Assembly: GCA_963849095.1 (NCBI GenBank) | Contig: CAWKGA010000008.1 | Location: forward strand, 248,001 to 312,000 | Origin: JASHUC01 sp963849095 | Lineage (GTDB): Bacteria; Pseudomonadota; Gammaproteobacteria; Steroidobacterales; Steroidobacteraceae | Reading direction: 5' to 3' | Length of the DNA: 64,000 bases | Shown: piece after piece, positions 1 through 9,189 of the stretch | How the letters are laid out: the number at the start of each line of letters is the position of its first letter | Position numbering within the stretch: the first letter of the stretch is position 1 | Position numbers and translations under genes: made by a program | The notes under the pieces: model-generated | Seen by the model: only the letters and a program-made list of their open reading frames with translations | Database searches by the model: none | What the model was told of the DNA's origin: nothing

Positions 1-2249
1 ACTGTCGGGCCGGAGCGACCTGCGAGCGGCGCCGCCCACTGCCAGATCTCCTCGGTGATGAAAGGCGCGAGCGGATGCAGCGCGCGCTGCAGAGCCTCGA
101 GGACCTCGGCGAGATTGCGTCGGGTGCTCCGCTTGGCGGCGGCGGGCGTGGCGTCCGACTGCAGCACGGTCTTCGCGAGCTCGACGTACCAGTCGCAGAA
201 CTCGTGCCAGGCGAACTCGTAGAGCGCAGCCGCCACGTAATCGAAGCGGTACTCGCCGAAGGCGGCCTCCACCGCCTCGACCGCTCGGCCGAAGCGCGAG
301 CGGATCCAGCGGTCCGCCGTGGCGAGCTCGTGCCGCCCGTCGGCCGCAGGCGCTCCGGCCAGCGCGCCCGCATCGCCCACGGCGAGCCCGACGAAGCGCG
401 CGGCGTTCCAGAGCTTGTTGCAGAAGTTACGGTAGCCGGCGACGCGCTCGAGGTCGAAGCGGATCTCGCGCGTCGGGGAGGCGAGAGCGGCGACGGTGAA
501 GCGCAGCGCATCGGTGCCATGCGGCGGTATGCCCTGCGGGTACTGCTTGCGCGTGGCCTTCTCGATCTCAGGTGCGTGCTGTGGCTGCATGAGGCCTGCC
601 GTGCGCTTGGCGATGAGCGAGTCGAGATCGATGCCGTCCACGACGTCGAGCGGATCGATGACGTTGCCCTTGGACTTCGACATCTTCTCGCCCCGCTCGT
701 CGCGGATGAGTCCGGTGATGTACACGTCGCGGAAGGGCACCTCGCCCATGAACTTGAGTCCCATCATCATCATCCGGGCAACCCAGAAGAAAATGATGTC
801 GAATCCGGTCACGAGCACGCTCGTCGGATAGAACTTCGCGAGCTGGGGCGTCTTTTCCGGCCACCCGAGCACCGAGAACGGCCAGAGTGCCGCGGAGAAC
901 CAAGTGTCGAGCACGTCATCGTCCTGGCGCAGGGGCGTCTCGGCCGGCAGGCCGTGCTTGCCGCGCACTTCGGCCTCGCTGCGGCCCACGTAGACGTTGC
1001 CGTGCGAGTCGTACCAGGCCGGGATGCGGTGGCCCCACCACAGCTGCCGGCTCACGCACCAGTCCCGGATGTTGCGCATCCACTCGAAGTACGTGCGGCT
1101 CCAGCTCTCCGGCACGAAGCGCGTGCGGCCCTGCTCCACCGCGGCGATGGCGGGCGCGGCGAGCGGGGCGATCCTCACGTACCACTGGTCGGTGAGATAG
1201 GGCTCGAGCACGGCGTCGCTCCGGTCGCCGCGCGGGACCATCAGCTTGTGCTTCTCGGTCCTCTCGAGGAGCCCGGCGGCCGCGAGCTCGGCCACGATGC
1301 GCTCGCGCGCCTCGAATCGGTCGAGGCCCCGGAAGCGCTCCGGAGCCTGCTCGTTGAGCGCCGCGCGCGGCGTGAAGATGTTGATCTGCGGCAGGCCGTG
1401 GCGCAGGCCGATCTCGTAGTCGTTGAAGTCGTGGGCCGGGGTGATCTTGACGCACCCCGAGCCAAAAGCCGGATCGACGTAGGCGTCGGCGATGATCGGG
1501 ATGGAGCGGTCCGCGAGCGGCAGCCGCACGGTCTTGCCCACGAGATGCCTGTAGCGCTCGTCGTCCGGATGCACGGCGACGGCGCTGTCGCCCAGCATCG
1601 TTTCCGGGCGAGTCGTGGCGACGATGACGTGTCCCGAGCCGTCCTCGAGCGGATAACGCAGATGCCAGAGCCGGCCCTCCTCCTCCTCACTCTGCACCTC
1701 GAGATCGGAGAGCGCGGTGAGCAGCACTGGGTCCCAGTTGACGAGGCGCTTGCCGCGATAGATGAGCCCGTCGTCGTGCAGCCGCACGAACACCTCGACG
1801 ACGGCGCGTGAGAGACCCGCATCCATGGTGAAGCGGTCGCGCGCCCAGTCGACCGAATCCCCGAGACGGCGCATCTGGGCGGCGATGGTGCCGCCCGATT
1901 GCGCCTTCCACTGCCACACGTGCTCCACGAACGCCTCGCGGGGCAGATCGGCGCGCTCAATGCCGCGGGCGCCGAGCTGGCGCTCCACCACCATCTGGGT
2001 CGCGATGCCCGCGTGGTCCGTGCCAGGCTGCCACAAGGTATCGTCCCCGCGCATGCGGTGATAGCGGGTGAGCGCATCCATCAGGGTATGCTGGAACGCA
2101 TGCCCCATGTGCAGCGTCCCGGTGACGTTCGGAGGCGGGATGACGATGCAATAAGGCGCCCCCCGCCCGCTCGGGGCGAACCAGCCGTGGGATTCCCAGC
2201 GCTCGTAGATCCGCCGCTCGATGTCGTGCGGGGCGTAGACCTTGTCCAT
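1..2249 (-). CDS. valS: Valine--tRNA ligase, 3' end cut by window edge
   Basis: Class Ia aminoacyl-tRNA synthetase that charges tRNA-Val in the cytoplasm. From the ATG at 2249 about 749 codons are visible of the roughly 950 usual for the family. The rest of the anticodon-binding region and the C-terminal coiled coil lie beyond the left edge. The HIGH-type signature is PPNVTGTLHMGH (HMGH at residues 47-50) and the KMSKS loop is GEKMSKSKGNVIDP (KMSKS at residues 522-526). The N-terminus begins MDKVYAPHDIERRIYERW, which is normal for ValS. It is the last gene of a pepA-holC-valS set, with 68 bp separating it from holC. This order is characteristic of Gammaproteobacteria. No frameshift is seen in the visible part. 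Confidence 0.97.
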   Translation of the reverse strand, partial: MDKVYAPHDIERRIYERWESHGWFAPSGRGAPYCIVIPPPNVTGTLHMGHAFQHTLMDALTRYHRMRGDDTLWQPGTDHAGIATQMVVERQLGARGIERADLPREAFVEHVWQWKAQSGGTIAAQMRRLGDSVDWARDRFTMDAGLSRAVVEVFVRLHDDGLIYRGKRLVNWDPVLLTALSDLEVQSEEEEGRLWHLRYPLEDGSGHVIVATTRPETMLGDSAVAVHPDDERYRHLVGKTVRLPLADRSIPIIADAYVDPAFGSGCVKITPAHDFNDYEIGLRHGLPQINIFTPRAALNEQAPERFRGLDRFEARERIVAELAAAGLLERTEKHKLMVPRGDRSDAVLEPYLTDQWYVRIAPLAAPAIAAVEQGRTRFVPESWSRTYFEWMRNIRDWCVSRQLWWGHRIPAWYDSHGNVYVGRSEAEVRGKHGLPAETPLRQDDDVLDTWFSAALWPFSVLGWPEKTPQLAKFYPTSVLVTGFDIIFFWVARMMMMGLKFMGEVPFRDVYITGLIRDERGEKMSKSKGNVIDPLDVVDGIDLDSLIAKRTAGLMQPQHAPEIEKATRKQYPQGIPPHGTDALRFTVAALASPTREIRFDLERVAGYRNFCNKLWNAARFVGLAVGDAGALAGAPAADGRHELATADRWIRSRFGRAVEAVEAAFGEYRFDYVAAALYEFAWHEFCDWYVELAKTVLQSDATPAAAKRSTRRNLAEVLEALQRALHPLAPFITEEIWQWAAPLAGRSGPT

Positions 2250-2317
2250 ATCTTCACGATTATAGCGGCCCGCGAGCCCCTGGCCCGCGCAGGGGCCATC
2301 CGCGAAGCGCGCGCCGG

Positions 2318-2815
2318 TCATTGTCCGCTGACGTTGTGAGAGACCGGCTGCAATCCGAGCTCGCGGTAGGCCTTGAAGCGCGCGCGGCCCGTCTCGCGGC
2401 GCGCGGGGTCCCCGTCGATGATCTCCACGATGCGCGCGGCCTGCGCCGCGACCTGCGGCACGGCCGCCGCGAGATTGATGAGCACGTCGATACCGCCATC
2501 GGGCGTGATGCTCGTCGAGAGCAGCACCGGGGCCTCGCACGCGGTCCCCGAAACGATCCGCTCGTGGGGAATGAAGCCGCGGTCGTCCCCGTACGTCCAG
2601 AGCAGGTCGTCGAGCGTTGCGAGCTCGGTCGGGTCGGTGTGCCAGATCAGAACATGCTGGCCCGCGCGATAGGCCTTCTCGGTGATGCGGCAGGCGAGCT
2701 TGAGCCGCGCCGCGCTCGAGGATTCCTCGAGCACGTAGAACGTCACTCCGCGCGAGTCAGAGGCCCCGGCCGCGCCCGGGACGGCCGGTGAGCCTGCGGC
2801 CTGCGGCAATTCCAT
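2318..2815 (-). CDS. holC: DNA polymerase III chi subunit
   Basis: Clamp-loader accessory protein that, in known systems, links the polymerase III holoenzyme to single-strand-binding protein. The conserved core starts at VTFYVLEESSS (about residue 24) and includes ACRITEKAYRAGQHVLIWH and the tail ARFKAYRELGLQPVSHNV. The 165 residues are slightly longer than the usual 140-150 because of a proline/alanine-rich N-terminal extension. The true start could therefore be the in-frame GTG at that valine, although no well-spaced ribosome binding site supports it. The gene sits 34 bp after pepA and 68 bp before valS. This position agrees with the family call, which rests on moderate similarity plus strong synteny. 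Confidence 0.9.
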   Translation of the reverse strand: MELPQAAGSPAVPGAAGASDSRGVTFYVLEESSSAARLKLACRITEKAYRAGQHVLIWHTDPTELATLDDLLWTYGDDRGFIPHERIVSGTACEAPVLLSTSITPDGGIDVLINLAAAVPQVAAQAARIVEIIDGDPARRETGRARFKAYRELGLQPVSHNVSGQ

Positions 2816-2849
2816 GCGGGGGACTTACGGCCGGGGAGAGCGGGCGGGC

Positions 2850-4352
2850 CTACTCGGCGCGGACGCGTGCGCGGTGCAGGAGGAAGTCCGCGATGAGCGG
2901 CGTCGGGCGCCCGGTGCTGCCCTTCTGCGCCCCGCCCTGGTAGGCCGTGCCCGCGATGTCGAGATGAGCCCACTTCAGGCCCTGCGTGAACTTCGAGAGG
3001 AAGGCCGCCGCGGTGATCGCGCCGCCTTCCCGTCCGCCGATGTTGGCGAAATCGGCGAAATTGCTCTTCAGCTGCTCCGAGTACTCCTCCGTGAGAGGCA
3101 GCTGCCAGGCCCGATCGTCCGAGCGCACGCCTGCGGCGAGAATCTCGCGGACCAGGGCGGCATCGTTCCCGAGGACTCCCGAATAGTGGGCTCCGAGCGC
3201 CACCACGCAGGCGCCCGTCAGCGTCGCCATGTCGATGACAGCGTCGGGCTCGAACCGGCGCGCGTAGTGCAGCGCGTCGCTCAGCACCAGCCGCCCCTCC
3301 GCGTCGGTGTTGAGGATCTCGACGGTCTGCCCGGATGCGCTCGTCACGATATCGCCCGGATTCACCGCGCTGCCGCTCGGCATGTTCTCGCAGGCCGCGA
3401 CGAGCCCGACGACGTGCAGGGGAAGCCGCACCTGCGCGGCGAAGGTGATCGCGGCGAGCACGGCAGCCGCGCCGCTCATGTCGAATTTCATCTCATCCAT
3501 GTTGGCGGCGGGCTTGATCGAGATGCCGCCCGTATCGAAGGTGATCCCCTTGCCGACCAGCACCACAGGAGCCGCGCCGGACTTGCCGCCGCGGTGCTCG
3601 ATCACGATGAAGCGCGGCGGCTCGACGCTGCCCTGCGTGACCGCAAGAAAGCACCCCATCTTCAGCCGGCGGATCCCTGCCTCGTCGAAGACCTGGACCT
3701 TCACGGAGGGGTGGTTCTTCGCAATCCCGCGCGCCTGGTCCCCGAGATAGGTGGGCGTGCAGACGTTCGAGGGCAGATTCCCGAGGTCGCGCTGGACGCT
3801 CGCGGCGAGGGCGACGGCGCTGCCGTGCTCCAGACCCCGGCGCGCCGTGCGCGAGCCGGTGCTGCGCACCGGACCCGCGAGGATCCGCTCGAGCGCCGGC
3901 GCCGGGGGCTTCTTGCCGCTCTTCAGATCGTTCACGCGGTAGAGCGTGCCGCCCGCGAGTTCCGCGACAGAGCGGCCGAAATAGTAATCGTCGAGCTCCC
4001 GCGCCGGGGGACGGTCGATGCCGAAAGCGGCGCTGCGGATCCGCGTGCGGGCGAGGGCGGAGATGGCGGTGCCGTAAGCCCGGCGCCACGCCTTGCGGTT
4101 GAAGGACTTGGCCGGGCCGAGCCCGACCAGCAGCACCCGCCCGGCGCCGACTTGAGGAACGTCGGTGAGGAGTAGCGTCTCGCCGCTGCGGCCGCTGAAG
4201 TCGCCCCGCGTCAAGAGCGACTTCAATCTGCCGCCGGCCACCGAGTCGAGGGCGCGAGCCTCGGAGCCGAGCTGAGGCTCATCAAAGACGCCGACGACGA
4301 CGCAATCCACGGCCAGCTGAGCCAGCCCCTTCGACCACACGTCAAATTGCAT
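2850..4352 (-). CDS. pepA: Leucyl aminopeptidase (M17), PepA
   Basis: Cytosolic hexameric metallo-aminopeptidase that removes N-terminal residues. PepA of E. coli also acts as a DNA-binding architectural factor. The 500-residue length fits the family. The M17 signatures are present: VGKGITFDTGGISIKP with the metal-binding Lys/Asp, KFDMSGAAAV, and NTDAEGRLVLSDAL with the Asp/Glu metal ligands and the catalytic Arg. The start at 4352 is preceded by a GAGGAG ribosome binding site seven bases upstream. The gene is first in a pepA-holC-valS unit and is divergent from lptF, as in E. coli. Confidence 0.97.
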   Translation of the reverse strand: MQFDVWSKGLAQLAVDCVVVGVFDEPQLGSEARALDSVAGGRLKSLLTRGDFSGRSGETLLLTDVPQVGAGRVLLVGLGPAKSFNRKAWRRAYGTAISALARTRIRSAAFGIDRPPARELDDYYFGRSVAELAGGTLYRVNDLKSGKKPPAPALERILAGPVRSTGSRTARRGLEHGSAVALAASVQRDLGNLPSNVCTPTYLGDQARGIAKNHPSVKVQVFDEAGIRRLKMGCFLAVTQGSVEPPRFIVIEHRGGKSGAAPVVLVGKGITFDTGGISIKPAANMDEMKFDMSGAAAVLAAITFAAQVRLPLHVVGLVAACENMPSGSAVNPGDIVTSASGQTVEILNTDAEGRLVLSDALHYARRFEPDAVIDMATLTGACVVALGAHYSGVLGNDAALVREILAAGVRSDDRAWQLPLTEEYSEQLKSNFADFANIGGREGGAITAAAFLSKFTQGLKWAHLDIAGTAYQGGAQKGSTGRPTPLIADFLLHRARVRAE

Positions 4353-4537
4353 CGAGATACTCCTCGTCGTTACCGGCCGTCCTGGCGAGTCGTTCCCTCA
4401 TCCGGCTGTTGTGGCGCGGACCGGACTGCTTTACCTTACCAGGCGCGCTCCGTCCCGCTCCTCGCGTGGGCATTCGTTCGTGCGGAATCGCAAGGCCTCG
4501 AGCGCGGAAGTCTAACCGAATTCGGCGGGGTGGCGCC
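4353..4537. promoter_or_regulatory. Divergent pepA/lptF intergenic region
   Basis: These 185 bp separate two divergent transcription units, so promoters for both pepA-holC-valS and lptFG should lie here. I cannot assign convincing -35/-10 hexamers by eye. An open frame in the lptF frame extends back through this region to 4409, but the extra residues are Arg-rich and unlike the LptF family. I therefore treat them as leader. Confidence 0.4.
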
Positions 4538-5629
4538 TTGGGGCGAGTACTCGAACGTTACATTCTGCGTGAGGTCGTCTTGAGCTGGCTCGCCGTCACG
4601 GGCGTCCTGCTCGTCATCCTCGTGACTAACGAGGTGGCGCGCGTCCTCTCCCGCGCGGCCGACAACCAGTATCCCCGCGACATGGTCCTCGAGCTGATCG
4701 GGCTCGGCGCCGTGCACAACCTCAACATCTTCGTGCCGATCGGGCTGCTGCTCGGCGTGGTGCTCGCGCTCGGCCGGCTGTACCACGACACCGAGATCAC
4801 GGCGGCGCTCGCCTGCGGTTCGGGGCCGGCACGGATCTACGCGCCGGTGACCCTGCTCGCCGTCGTCGTGACGGGGCTCCTCGTGTGGCTGTCGCTCGAC
4901 GTAGCTCCTCGAGCCATGGCGCGCGTGCTCGACTTGCGGAGCATCGCATTCCAGGCGGGCCGGCTCGCGCCGGTCGCGCCAGGCCGGTTCCGCACGTTCG
5001 CAGGCGGAGGCACGGTCGTCTACGCACAGAGCGCGAACGCCGACGGCTCGCTCGCGAACGTCTTCGTGGAGCGCACCCGCGGTCCGGTCGTGTGGGTGGC
5101 GCTCGCCAAGCGCGCGGTGCACGCCATTGCGCCGGACGGGCAGTCGCTCATCATCAAGCTGTTCGACGGCGAGCGGTTCGAGGGAGAGCCGGGCGGCGCC
5201 GCGTTCCGCATCATGCGGTTCACCGAGCACACCATCCCCGTGCAATTGCCTCCGCCGGCGGTGCCGGTCACGGACGTGGATGCGGCGCCGACCCGTACGC
5301 TCGTGCACTCGCATGACCGGGCGCGGCAGGCCGAGCTGCAGTGGCGGCTCGCCCTGCCGGTGATGGCCGTCGTGCTCACTCTCCTCGCGGTGCCCTTGAG
5401 CCGGCTCAATCCGCGCCAGGGCCGTTACGCCCGCGTCGGGGTGGCAATGCTCCTGTGCCTCGCCTACTTCAACCTCGTGACGCTCGGGAGGAACTGGATC
5501 GAGCGCGGCACGGTTCCGGCTTCCTTCGGGCTGTGGTGGACCCATGCGGCCATCATCGCGGCGGCGGCGCTGGTGATCGGAGCGCCGTCGGTCATTGCGC
5601 GGCTTCGGCATCGCGAGGCGCATGCGTGA
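4538..5629 (+). CDS. lptF: LPS export permease LptF
   Basis: Inner-membrane permease of the LptB2FG ABC transporter that extracts lipopolysaccharide from the inner membrane toward the LptA bridge. I place the start at the TTG of 4538 (LGRVLERYILREVVLSWL). It gives 363 residues, the normal LptF length, and has a GGGG Shine-Dalgarno-like run about seven bases upstream. An in-frame ATG at 4409 would add 43 atypical Arg-rich residues. The YjgP/YjgQ layout is visible: three N-terminal membrane segments, a periplasmic domain (about residues 105-270) and three C-terminal segments. The stop overlaps the GTG of lptG by four bases (GTGA), implying translational coupling. Confidence 0.93.
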   Translation: MGRVLERYILREVVLSWLAVTGVLLVILVTNEVARVLSRAADNQYPRDMVLELIGLGAVHNLNIFVPIGLLLGVVLALGRLYHDTEITAALACGSGPARIYAPVTLLAVVVTGLLVWLSLDVAPRAMARVLDLRSIAFQAGRLAPVAPGRFRTFAGGGTVVYAQSANADGSLANVFVERTRGPVVWVALAKRAVHAIAPDGQSLIIKLFDGERFEGEPGGAAFRIMRFTEHTIPVQLPPPAVPVTDVDAAPTRTLVHSHDRARQAELQWRLALPVMAVVLTLLAVPLSRLNPRQGRYARVGVAMLLCLAYFNLVTLGRNWIERGTVPASFGLWWTHAAIIAAAALVIGAPSVIARLRHREAHA

Positions 5630-6693
5630 AGATCATCGACCGCTACATCGTGCGCGTCATTCTGCTCATGAGCGGTCTCGTGATGGCGGTCATGATCGCG
5701 CTCACGCTGATCGTCACCTTCATCGGCGAGCAGGGCGATGTGGGGCAGGGCCACTATACCGCGGTCAGCGCCTTCTGGTACGCGCTGCTCAACGTGCCGC
5801 AGCAGGCCTGGGAGCTCATGCCGATCGCCGTGCTGATCGGGTCCCTGCTCGGCCTCGGGCAGATTGCCCGCGGAAGCGAGCTCATCGTGCTCAGGGCCTC
5901 CGGGGTCTCCGTCGCGCGCATCGCGGGCTCGGTGCTGATCGCAGGCTTCGTGCTGCTTGCCGCGGACGTGGTGCTCGGCGAGCTGCTCGCTCCGTCCCTG
6001 CAACAAGCCGCCAATCAGGAAAAAGCGTTGGAGCGATTCTCGAACGTGAGCTTCGGCGGGGGAGGCGCCTGGGTCCGTGACGGCGACCTGATCCTGCGTG
6101 TGGAGGGGCTTTCCGCCGCGCGCCAGTTCGGAGGCACGCTCGTCTTTCAGCTCTCGCCCGACCATCACCTGCTCGCGCTCGGCCAGGCTGCGCGCGCTAG
6201 CGCCGGCGAGAGCGGGCTCTGGCGACTCTCGGGATACCGCGAGTCCCACTTCGCGCCGGACGACCGGGTGGTCGCGAGCTCCGCCGGCGAGCGGACGCTG
6301 GTCTCGCACATCACCGCGGAATTCCTCGGACTCGCCGCGGCTTTACCGCAGGACCTCGACGCGCGGGCGCTCTGGACGGTCATTCAGTACGATCGGGCGA
6401 ACGCCCTCGATCCGACCGCCTACGTGTTCGCCTTCTGGTCGCGCATCGCGCGGACCGTCGCGATCGTCTTTGCGGTGCTGCTCGGCATCCCGTTCGTGCT
6501 CGGCGTGCTGCGGACGGCCGCCGCCGGCTCGCGCATGGTGGTCGGGCTCCTGATCGGCCTGGCGTTCTTCTTTCTGCAGCGGCTCATCGCGAGCGGCACG
6601 GTCGTGTTCCGCTTGGATCCGATCGTGCTCGCCTGGCTCCCGACGCTCCTGCTCGCCACCGTGACGCTGATCCTGCTCGCTCGCGCGCGCTGA
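5626..6693 (+). CDS. lptG: LPS export permease LptG
   Basis: Partner permease of LptF in the LptB2FG lipopolysaccharide exporter. The GTG start at 5626 overlaps the lptF stop and yields 355 residues starting VKIIDRYIVRVILLMSGLV, matching the LptG family in length and N-terminus. The open frame extends further upstream inside lptF, but that part is antisense-free overlap rather than LptG sequence. Membrane segments flank a periplasmic beta-rich domain. The C-terminal part (RIARTVAIVFAVLLGIPFVLG, then VVGLLIGLAFFFLQRL) is the usual last membrane bundle. It ends 24 bp before the convergent aldehyde dehydrogenase. Confidence 0.95.
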   Translation: MKIIDRYIVRVILLMSGLVMAVMIALTLIVTFIGEQGDVGQGHYTAVSAFWYALLNVPQQAWELMPIAVLIGSLLGLGQIARGSELIVLRASGVSVARIAGSVLIAGFVLLAADVVLGELLAPSLQQAANQEKALERFSNVSFGGGGAWVRDGDLILRVEGLSAARQFGGTLVFQLSPDHHLLALGQAARASAGESGLWRLSGYRESHFAPDDRVVASSAGERTLVSHITAEFLGLAAALPQDLDARALWTVIQYDRANALDPTAYVFAFWSRIARTVAIVFAVLLGIPFVLGVLRTAAAGSRMVVGLLIGLAFFFLQRLIASGTVVFRLDPIVLAWLPTLLLATVTLILLARAR

Positions 6694-6717
6694 CCACCGC
6701 CGCGCCGTCCACCACCG

Positions 6718-8177
6718 CTACAGGGGCTGCTTGAGAATGCTGATCACGCGCGGCTCCATGTACGACTTGAGCCCGAGGACGGAGTACTGACGCCCGATTC
6801 CGGACTCCTTCGCGCCCCCGAACGGCACCGTCGCGAGCGTCGCGCGATGCTGATTGACCCAGGCCGTTCCGACCTCAAGTCGAGCAGCAATGGCCGCCGC
6901 GCGCCGGGTGTCGCGGCTCCAGACCGACCCTGAGAGCCCGTAGCGCGTGTCGTTGGCGCGGCGGACGGCGTCATCGACATCGCGGTACTTGAGGATCGGC
7001 ACGATCGGGCCGAACTGCTCCTCCCGCACGAGCCGACTCGTCTCGTCGATGTCCGCGACGAGGGTTGGAGGGAAGAAGTAGCCGGGGCCGCCGGGCACTT
7101 CGCCGCCTGCGAGAATCCGCGCGCCGCTGCGACGAGTGTCCTCGAGGAGGCCGACGAGGCGGTCGTACTGCGCCTTGTTCTGGATGGGGCCGAGCTCGAC
7201 GCCGGGCTCGAGGCCGCTGCCCACCTTGGCCTTGCGAGCCTCGGCGGCGAGCGCGTCGCAGAGCGCGTCGTAGATGTGCTCGTGGGCGTAGATGCGCTTC
7301 ACGGCCATGCAGACCTGGCCGCTGTTCACGAAGGCCGCGAAGAACAGCTTCGGGGCGACGGCCTTCGGGTCCACGTCATCGAGCACGATCGCGGCATCGT
7401 TCCCTCCGAGCTCGAGCGTCACGCGCTTCAGCGTCCCGGCCGCGCTCGCCATGACCTTCTTGCCGCTCTCGACCGAGCCGGTGAAGGAGATCTTGTCGAT
7501 GCCGGGGTGGGCGGTCATCCACTCGCCGAGTTCGTCGCCGCCCGCGAGCACTTGGAGCACGCCGCGCGGGAAGACATCCTCGAGCAGCTCGCCGAGCCTC
7601 AACGTCGTGAGCGGCGTGTACGGCGAGGGCTTGAGGATCGCCGCATTGCCGGTGTAGAGCGCCGAGGTGAGCGGCCCGGCCGCAAGATTGATGGGAGCGT
7701 TCCAGGGCGTGATGATGCCCACGACGCCGAGCGGGTAGTAATGCAGTTCGATCCGGCGAGCGTCATCCTCGAGGAGGACCTCGGGCTCGATGGGGATCGC
7801 GGCCATGCCCTCCGCCTGCGCCGCCGCGCGGGTCACCTCGGCGCGCGACTGGCCGAGCGGCTTGCCCTGCTCGAGGGTGAGGAGCTCGGCGAGATCGGCT
7901 TCGTGGTCCTTGAGGACTTGCGCCATGCGCCGGATGGCGGCCCGGCGCTCCTCGAAGCTTCGCCCGCCCCAGTCTGCGGTGGCGCGCCGAGCCGCGGCCA
8001 CTGCGCGGTCGAGCTCCCCCGGCCGGCCGAAGGGCAACGGCCGAAGACCTCGCCGGTCGCCGGGTTGATCACATCGAGCCACTCGGCGCTCGTCGCGCGC
8101 TCGCCGTCGATGAGGTGAGCGAAGCCGCCGCGCGGCTCCGCGGCAGGACTGCCGCTCTCGGCCCCTTGTTGAGTCAT
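6718..8177 (-). pseudogene. Aldehyde dehydrogenase, frameshifted near the N-terminus
   Basis: NAD(P)-dependent aldehyde dehydrogenase, likely an aromatic aldehyde (vanillin-type) enzyme given the adjacent lig genes; the substrate is inference. Translation from ATG 8177, with GAGGAG at good spacing, gives a normal start ending INPATGEVFGRCPSAGRG. It then leaves frame at the C5 run 8016-8020 (G5 on the coding strand). The rest (ELDRAVAAARRATADWGG onward, including PWNAPINLAAG, LELGGNDA and catalytic FVNSGQVCMA) lies in another frame. One extra G in the run restores a full-length protein. The alternative frame opening at 8196 gives an Arg-rich false N-terminus. This is either a recent frameshift or a homopolymer sequencing error. 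Confidence 0.85.
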
Positions 8178-8211
8178 AGACGCTCCTCGATGTCAAGGCG
8201 GAGAAGACGCC

Positions 8212-8226
8212 GCTGCCGTAGGCAGC
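8212..8226. promoter_or_regulatory. 15-bp dyad in the ALDH/ligI divergent region
   Basis: GCTGCC-GTA-GGCAGC is a perfect 6-bp inverted repeat with a 3-bp centre. It lies between the divergent aldehyde dehydrogenase (start 8177) and ligI (start 8304). Its position suits an operator for a regulator of the lig genes. A short GC-rich dyad can also arise by chance, and no regulator gene is nearby. Confidence 0.3.
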
Positions 8227-8303
8227 CGCAGTGATGTTACGATAGCAAACCCCCCGGAAGAGGCACCGCCTGTGTCACGCATGGCCCGGACGGGCACCCA
8301 ACG

Positions 8304-9179
8304 ATGATCCCCACCTGCAAGCCGCCCGACCCCAACACGCGGAAGCCTCGATACCGCCCCCCGCCGGGCGCCTGTGATGCCCATTGCCACATCTTCGGGC
8401 CGGGCGACCGGTACCCGTACGCCCCGGATCGCAGCTATACGCCGCCGGACGCCCCGCTCGAGCGCTTCCGGGAGCTGCACGATTTTCTTGGCCTCGGCCG
8501 CGCGGTTCTGGTCAACGCAAGCTGCCACGGCCGTGACAACCGCGTGATTCTCGATGCCATCGCGCAAAGCGGCGGCCGCTACCGCGGAGTCGCCAACGCG
8601 GACGATACCTTCACCGAGCGGGAGTTCGAGGCCCTGCACGCCGGGGGTTGCCGCGGGGTGCGCTTCAATTTCGTGAAGCACCTGGGTGGCATGCCGGACA
8701 TGGGCGAGTTCCACCGGATCGTCGCGCGCGTGAGGCCGCTCGGCTGGCACGTGGACCTCCACTTCGACGCCAGTGACCTGGTCGAGCACGCGGATCTGCT
8801 CGAGAGCCTCCCGGTGCCGTTCCTGATCGACCACATGGGCCGGGTGCCGACCCGGGCGGGACTCGGCCAGGAGCCCTTCCAGCGGCTGCTCGCGGTGGCC
8901 CGGTCCAACGAGCGCTGCTGGGTCAAGGTGAGCGGGGCGGAGCGCATCTCGAGCGCCGGGCCTCCATTCACGGACGCCGTGCCGTTCGCGCAGGCGCTCA
9001 TCGAGGCGGCTCCCGACCGGATCCTGTGGGGCACGGACTGGCCGCATCCCAACATCGCAACGCACATGCCGAACGACGGCGACCTCGTCGATCTGATTCC
9101 GCTCTACATGCCGGACCCGGCGTTGCAGCGGAAGATCCTCATCGACAATCCGCACCGACTCTATGGTTTCGGGACTTGA
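8304..9179 (+). CDS. ligI: 2-Pyrone-4,6-dicarboxylate lactonase
   Basis: Amidohydrolase-superfamily enzyme that hydrolyses 2-pyrone-4,6-dicarboxylate to 4-oxalomesaconate in the protocatechuate 4,5-cleavage route. The 291 residues match sphingomonad LigI closely from memory: KPRYRPPPGACDAHCHIFGP, VLVNASCHGRDN, GCRGVRFNF, FLIDHMGR and ILWGTDWPHPN, including the metal/substrate His and the Asp of the GTDWPHP loop. It is the first gene of ligI-ligA-ligB-ligC, with only 10 bp before ligA. That neighbourhood makes the function firm. Confidence 0.95.
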   Translation: MIPTCKPPDPNTRKPRYRPPPGACDAHCHIFGPGDRYPYAPDRSYTPPDAPLERFRELHDFLGLGRAVLVNASCHGRDNRVILDAIAQSGGRYRGVANADDTFTEREFEALHAGGCRGVRFNFVKHLGGMPDMGEFHRIVARVRPLGWHVDLHFDASDLVEHADLLESLPVPFLIDHMGRVPTRAGLGQEPFQRLLAVARSNERCWVKVSGAERISSAGPPFTDAVPFAQALIEAAPDRILWGTDWPHPNIATHMPNDGDLVDLIPLYMPDPALQRKILIDNPHRLYGFGT

Positions 9180-9189
9180 GGCGAGAACG

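Noticed and set aside
8178..8196. Alternative ATG at 8196 for the aldehyde dehydrogenase
   Set aside because: It opens the wrong frame and gives an Arg-rich non-ALDH N-terminus; the true start is 8177, followed by a frameshift.
8188..8200. Perfect TTGACA hexamer on the minus strand just before the ALDH start
   Set aside because: It is only about 15 bases from the ATG, leaving no room for a -10 and start site.
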